Position numbers and translations under genes: made by a program. Shown one piece after another: positions 52,494-55,547 of a stretch of DNA of 55,547 nucleotides (the first letter of the stretch is position 1; every line of letters starts with the position of its first letter). Source of the DNA: Trueperaceae bacterium (GTDB lineage: Bacteria > Deinococcota > Deinococci > Deinococcales > Trueperaceae); NCBI GenBank assembly GCA_011389865.1, contig JAABTL010000018.1, positions 1-55,547 of the forward strand, read 5' to 3'. The notes beneath the pieces were generated by a model. The model saw only the letters and a program-made list of their open reading frames with translations, had not been told where the DNA came from and searched no databases.

Positions 52494-52499
52494 ACGATA
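52494..52499 (-). promoter_or_regulatory. -10 element for the leaderless HD-GYP gene
   Basis: TATCGT on the minus strand ends 7 nt before the ATG at 52486; no Shine-Dalgarno. Confidence 0.5.
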
Positions 52500-52612
52500 A
52501 CGGCGGACGCGCGCCGCAGCCGTCGGCGGCCTCACAGAGGACGTGGGTCGGGCGCCCGAACGTCCGGTCCGGGTGGCGGCATCCTTCACCCCGCCCCGAC
52601 GAAGCCCGTTGC

Positions 52613-52618
52613 TAGACT
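52613..52618 (+). promoter_or_regulatory. -10 element for the FtsB-like gene
   Basis: TAGACT ends 9 nt before the ATG at 52628; near-leaderless. Confidence 0.45.
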
Positions 52619-52627
52619 CGGGGGCGC

Positions 52628-53080
52628 ATGGCCTCGCCGCGTGAAGCTCCGTTCGGCCCGTTGCGGTTCAGCGCGCCTTCCGTGGGCGAGGCGCCGGCGG
52701 TTCGGCGTGGCGCGACGCGTGTCGTGCCGCCGGACGACCCCTCGCGCGACCCCCGCCGCCCGGTCCGCGTCGCCCGCGGCGTGTCGGCGGTCGTGGTGGT
52801 GATCGCGCTCGTCGGGCTCCTGCAGGCGGGGGTGATGATCGCCATCGAGTCACGCCGGTTGTGGACGGCCGATCGCGAGATCGCCCGGCTCGACCGCGAG
52901 GTCGCCGAGCTGCGCCGCGAGACGGCCGACCTGATCGAGATCGCCGGCCGTGGCGACGACGAGCGCTTCCGCGAGCACCTGGCGCGGCGCCAGGGCTACG
53001 TCTACCCGGACGAGACCCGCTACGTGATCGTCCCCCCGCCCGCCTCGCTGCTCGACGACCGCCCGGCCGCGCGCCCCTGA
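52628..53080 (+). CDS. FtsB/DivIC-like septum formation protein
   Basis: The 150-aa bitopic membrane protein has a 45-residue basic cytoplasmic N-terminus, one helix (GVSAVVVVIALVGLLQAGVM), a heptad coiled coil (IARLDREVAELRRETADL) and a conserved-looking extracytoplasmic end, RRQGYVYPDETRYVI. That order and the GYV-P-E motif are typical of FtsB/DivIC, which links FtsL and FtsQ in the divisome. The long N-terminus is unusual for FtsB. The carboxyltransferase gene follows 23 bp downstream. Confidence 0.75.
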   Translation: MASPREAPFGPLRFSAPSVGEAPAVRRGATRVVPPDDPSRDPRRPVRVARGVSAVVVVIALVGLLQAGVMIAIESRRLWTADREIARLDREVAELRRETADLIEIAGRGDDERFREHLARRQGYVYPDETRYVIVPPPASLLDDRPAARP

Positions 53081-53103
53081 GCCGCGCGCACGAGGAGCCG
53101 ACC

Positions 53104-54657
53104 GTGCCCGACGACACCCTCGCGTGGATGAACGAGCTGACGGCCGACATGGAGGAGCGCCGCAAGCGCGCGCAGCGCGGCGGGGGGCCCGAGCGCGTGA
53201 AGCGACAGCACGACGCCGGCAAGCTCACCGCCCGCGAACGCCTCGACGCGCTGCTCGACGATGGCACCTTCGTGGAGCTGGGGGCCTTCGTGGAGCCGAA
53301 CGAGCGCGGGCTCGACGCCCCGGGCGAGGGCGTCGTGACGGGCTACGGCGAGATCGACGGGCGCCGCGTGTTCGTGTTCAGCCAGGACTTCACCGTGCTG
53401 GGTGGCAGCCTCGGCAAGATGCACGCCGCCAAGATCTGCCGCGTCATGGACCTGGCGGCGAGGGGCGGCTTCCCGATCGTCGGCCTGAACGACTCCGCGG
53501 GCGCGCGCATCCAGGAGGGCGTCGACGCCCTGTCGGGCTACGGCGAGGTGTTCGCGCGCAACGCCAACTACTCGGGGGTGGTGCCGCAGGTGTCCGCCGT
53601 GCTCGGACCGTGCGCAGGCGGGGCCGTGTACAGCCCGGCGCTGACCGACTTCGTGCTGATGTCGCGCAGCAGCGGCACCATGTTCATCACCGGCCCGGAC
53701 GTCGTCAAGGCCGTGACCAAGCAGACGGTCAGCGTGCAGGAGCTCGGTGGCGCCGACGTGCACGCGCGCCTCAGCGGCGTCGCCCACCTGGTGGAGGACG
53801 ACGACCGCACGGTCCTCGCACGCGTCCGCGAGCTCCTCGCCTACCTGCCCTCGTCCGCCCGCGGCCAGCCGCCGCGGCGCACCACGCGCGACCCCGACGA
53901 CCGGCGGCTGCCGCAGCTCGCCACGATCGTGCACCCCGATCCGCAGCGCGCCTACCCCATGCGCGAGGTGATCGTCGCGGTGGTCGACGACGGCCGCTTC
54001 CTCGAGATCCAGCCCGAGTTCGCCCGCAACATCGTCGTCGGCTTCGCCCACCTCGGGGGTCGCGCGGTCGGCATCGTCGCCAACGACCCGCGCCAGCTCG
54101 CGGGCACCCTGACGATCGACGCCTCGGACAAGGCCGCCCGCTTCGTCCGGACCTGCGACGCGTTCAACGTGCCGGTGGTGACGTTCGTCGACGTCACCGG
54201 CTTCCTGCCGGGCGTGGCGCAGGAGCACGGCGGCATCATCCGGCACGGTGCCAAGATGCTCTACGCCTACGCGGAGGCGACCGTGCCGAAGCTGACCGTG
54301 ATCGTGCGCAAGAGCTACGGCGGCGCCTACCTGGCGATGAGCTCGCGCGACATGGGCGCCGACGTGGTGCTCGCCTGGCCGACGGCCGCGGTCGCGGTCA
54401 TGGGTGCCGACGGCGCGGCCAACGTCCTGCACAAGCGCGAGATCGAGAAGTCATCCGACCCCGCCGCCACCCGCGCGCGCTTCGTCGAGGACTACCGGCG
54501 CGAGTTCGACCACCCGTTCAAGGCCGCCGGCCGCGGTTACATCGACGACGTCATCGACCCCGCCGACACGCGAGCGCACCTGGTGCGGCACCTCGCCATG
54601 CTCGAGGGCAAGCGCGAGGAGCGGCCGTTCCGCAAGCACGGCAACGTGCCGCTGTAG
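53104..54657 (+). CDS. Acyl-CoA (propionyl-CoA-type) carboxylase carboxyltransferase subunit
   Basis: The 517-aa protein has GTG start with GAGGAG upstream. It has both halves of the biotin-dependent carboxyltransferase fold. N-terminal: HDAGKLTARERLDALLDDGT, FSQDFTVLGGSLGKMHAAK, NDSAGARIQEGVDALSGYG. C-terminal: IVANDPRQLAG, VPVVTFVDVTGFLPGVAQEHGGIIRHGAKM, VIVRKSYGGAYLAMSS. Length and motifs fit PccB/MmdA-type subunits rather than AccD. No biotin carboxylase or BCCP gene is in view. A sodium-pumping methylmalonyl-CoA decarboxylase subunit is an alternative. Confidence 0.88.
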   Translation: MPDDTLAWMNELTADMEERRKRAQRGGGPERVKRQHDAGKLTARERLDALLDDGTFVELGAFVEPNERGLDAPGEGVVTGYGEIDGRRVFVFSQDFTVLGGSLGKMHAAKICRVMDLAARGGFPIVGLNDSAGARIQEGVDALSGYGEVFARNANYSGVVPQVSAVLGPCAGGAVYSPALTDFVLMSRSSGTMFITGPDVVKAVTKQTVSVQELGGADVHARLSGVAHLVEDDDRTVLARVRELLAYLPSSARGQPPRRTTRDPDDRRLPQLATIVHPDPQRAYPMREVIVAVVDDGRFLEIQPEFARNIVVGFAHLGGRAVGIVANDPRQLAGTLTIDASDKAARFVRTCDAFNVPVVTFVDVTGFLPGVAQEHGGIIRHGAKMLYAYAEATVPKLTVIVRKSYGGAYLAMSSRDMGADVVLAWPTAAVAVMGADGAANVLHKREIEKSSDPAATRARFVEDYRREFDHPFKAAGRGYIDDVIDPADTRAHLVRHLAMLEGKREERPFRKHGNVPL

Positions 54658-54700
54658 GCCGCGGCGCGCGATGGGGCGCCTAGCCAAACAGTGGTATTGG

Positions 54701-54706
54701 TACCCT
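54701..54706 (+). promoter_or_regulatory. -10 element for the mscS gene
   Basis: TACCCT lies about 41 bp upstream of the ATG at 54748, in an AT-richer patch, with AGGAGG in the leader. Confidence 0.4.
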
Positions 54707-54747
54707 GCCGTCGTCGCGCGGCCTTGCAGGTCGCGCCAGGAGGTTTC

Positions 54748-55547
54748 ATGGACGTCGATCAACTCGTCGACCTCGGGCTCAACGTCATCGCTGCCGTCGC
54801 GGTCCTCGTCGTCGGCTGGCTGGTGGCCGGCTGGGTCGAGCGCCTGGTGCGCTCGAGCACGAAGCGCAACCAGCGCCTCGACGCGGCCCTCGTCTCGGTG
54901 CTGGCGCGGATCGCCCGCTGGGGCGTCCTCGTCTTCACGCTCATCGCCGTGCTCGACCGCTTCGGGGTCCAGACGACCAGCCTCGTCGCCCTGTTCGGTG
55001 CGGCCGGCCTGGCGATCGGCCTGGCCCTGCAGGGCGCGCTGTCGAACGTCGCGGCCGGCGTGATGATCCTCAGCCTGCGCCCGTTCACCATCGGCGACGC
55101 CGTCGACATCGGCGGCAGCATGGGTTCGGTGGAGGACGTCGGCCTCTTCGCCACCAAGATGCGGAGCTTCGAGGGCGTGCCCATGTTCATGCCCAACGCG
55201 CGCATCTGGGGCAACGAGATCAAGAACTTCAGTCGCGCCGAGCGGCGGCGCATCGACCTGACGGTCGGCGTCGGCTACGGTGACGATCTCGACCACGCGC
55301 TGGGCGTGTTGGCCGCGATCGTGGCCGCCGAGCCGCGCGTGCTGACGGATCCGGAGCCGCTCATCAAGGTCACGGCCCTGGGTGACAGCTCGGTCGACCT
55401 GCTCGTGCGGGTGTGGACGCTGCCGGCCGACTTCCTCGCGACCCAGATGGACCTGACCAAGACGATCAAGCAACGCTTCGACCGCGAGGACATCAACATC
55501 CCCTTCCCGCAGCGGGACGTGCACCTCATCCGCGAGCCCGCCGCCTG
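54748..55547 (+). CDS. mscS: MscS-family mechanosensitive channel, stop codon cut by the right edge
   Basis: 266 codons are visible, and the window ends on TG, probably the first two bases of a TGA stop, so the protein is likely complete. The start has AGGAGG upstream. Helices occur at about 10-32 and 54-75. The pore helix is VALFGAAGLAIGLALQGALSNVAAGVMIL with the Ala/Gly pattern of MscS TM3, followed by the beta domain (RPFTIGDAVDIGGSMGSVEDVGLF). It would release solutes on hypo-osmotic shock, complementing the two betaine importers. Confidence 0.93.
   Translation, partial: MDVDQLVDLGLNVIAAVAVLVVGWLVAGWVERLVRSSTKRNQRLDAALVSVLARIARWGVLVFTLIAVLDRFGVQTTSLVALFGAAGLAIGLALQGALSNVAAGVMILSLRPFTIGDAVDIGGSMGSVEDVGLFATKMRSFEGVPMFMPNARIWGNEIKNFSRAERRRIDLTVGVGYGDDLDHALGVLAAIVAAEPRVLTDPEPLIKVTALGDSSVDLLVRVWTLPADFLATQMDLTKTIKQRFDREDINIPFPQRDVHLIREPAA

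Noticed and set aside
53104-54657. Calling the carboxyltransferase AccD of acetyl-CoA carboxylase
   Set aside because: AccD is about 290-300 aa with an N-terminal zinc ribbon; this 517-aa protein has both carboxyltransferase halves and no zinc ribbon.

Overview
The window is a GC-rich bacterial chromosome segment with about 49 genes, very tight spacing, and many 4-bp start/stop overlaps (GTGA, ATGA, TTGA). Several features point to Deinococcota (Deinococcus-Thermus), probably a Truepera-like lineage. The GreA-like protein at 8550 carries the four-Asp tip of Gfh1, a factor known to me only from this phylum. The PII protein at 20369 resembles Thermus GlnK as I remember it. Many genes start 5-7 nt after a TANNNT -10 box with no Shine-Dalgarno, the leaderless style common in Deinococcus. 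The taxonomic call is inference; no database was consulted. I saw no tRNA or rRNA gene, CRISPR array, insertion sequence or prophage.

Layout. 1-4447: two tandem receiver/DUF4388 response regulators and a lytic transglycosylase. 4448-13474: two osmoprotectant ABC systems, proV-proW-proX on the plus strand and a minus-strand operon with two paralogous binding proteins, flanking gfh1. 13712-16243: lysS translationally coupled to a nucleotidyltransferase/small-protein pair that looks like a toxin-antitoxin module, then a membrane protein. 16335-19527: a divergent M3 peptidase / GH13 pair with mirror-image promoters. 19543-23695: flavodoxin-like protein, amtB-glnK, sugar-nucleotide thymidylyltransferase, small membrane protein. 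23756-26963: a run of leaderless plus-strand genes (GldC-like, beta-propeller, amidase).

26969-28997 is aguA-aguB. With speA (39322) it gives a complete arginine > agmatine > N-carbamoylputrescine > putrescine route, and a deoxyhypusine-synthase-family gene (43483) may act further along polyamine metabolism. 29151-38459 is a sugar or polyol island: an ABC importer without its own ATPase, a class II aldolase, a PfkB kinase, two FGGY kinases and a small unrecognised protein coupled to one of them. 38513-39248 is a HEPN/MNT toxin-antitoxin pair.

41377-42947 is an unusual operon: a 23-codon upstream reading frame, two paralogous four-helix membrane proteins and a secreted DOMON-like protein. 43155-43276 has a near-consensus promoter followed by two tandem strong hairpins, a candidate structured RNA or leader. 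44493-55547 holds an MBL hydrolase, a YczE-type protein, an ABC exporter, a flavin reductase, nfo and nucS sharing one palindromic promoter, an Old Yellow Enzyme, an HD-GYP regulator, an FtsB-like protein, an acyl-CoA carboxyltransferase and an MscS channel cut off at the right edge.

The best candidates for undescribed biology are the DOMON/four-helix operon, the lysS-coupled nucleotidyltransferase module, the tandem-hairpin element and the symmetric leaderless promoters.
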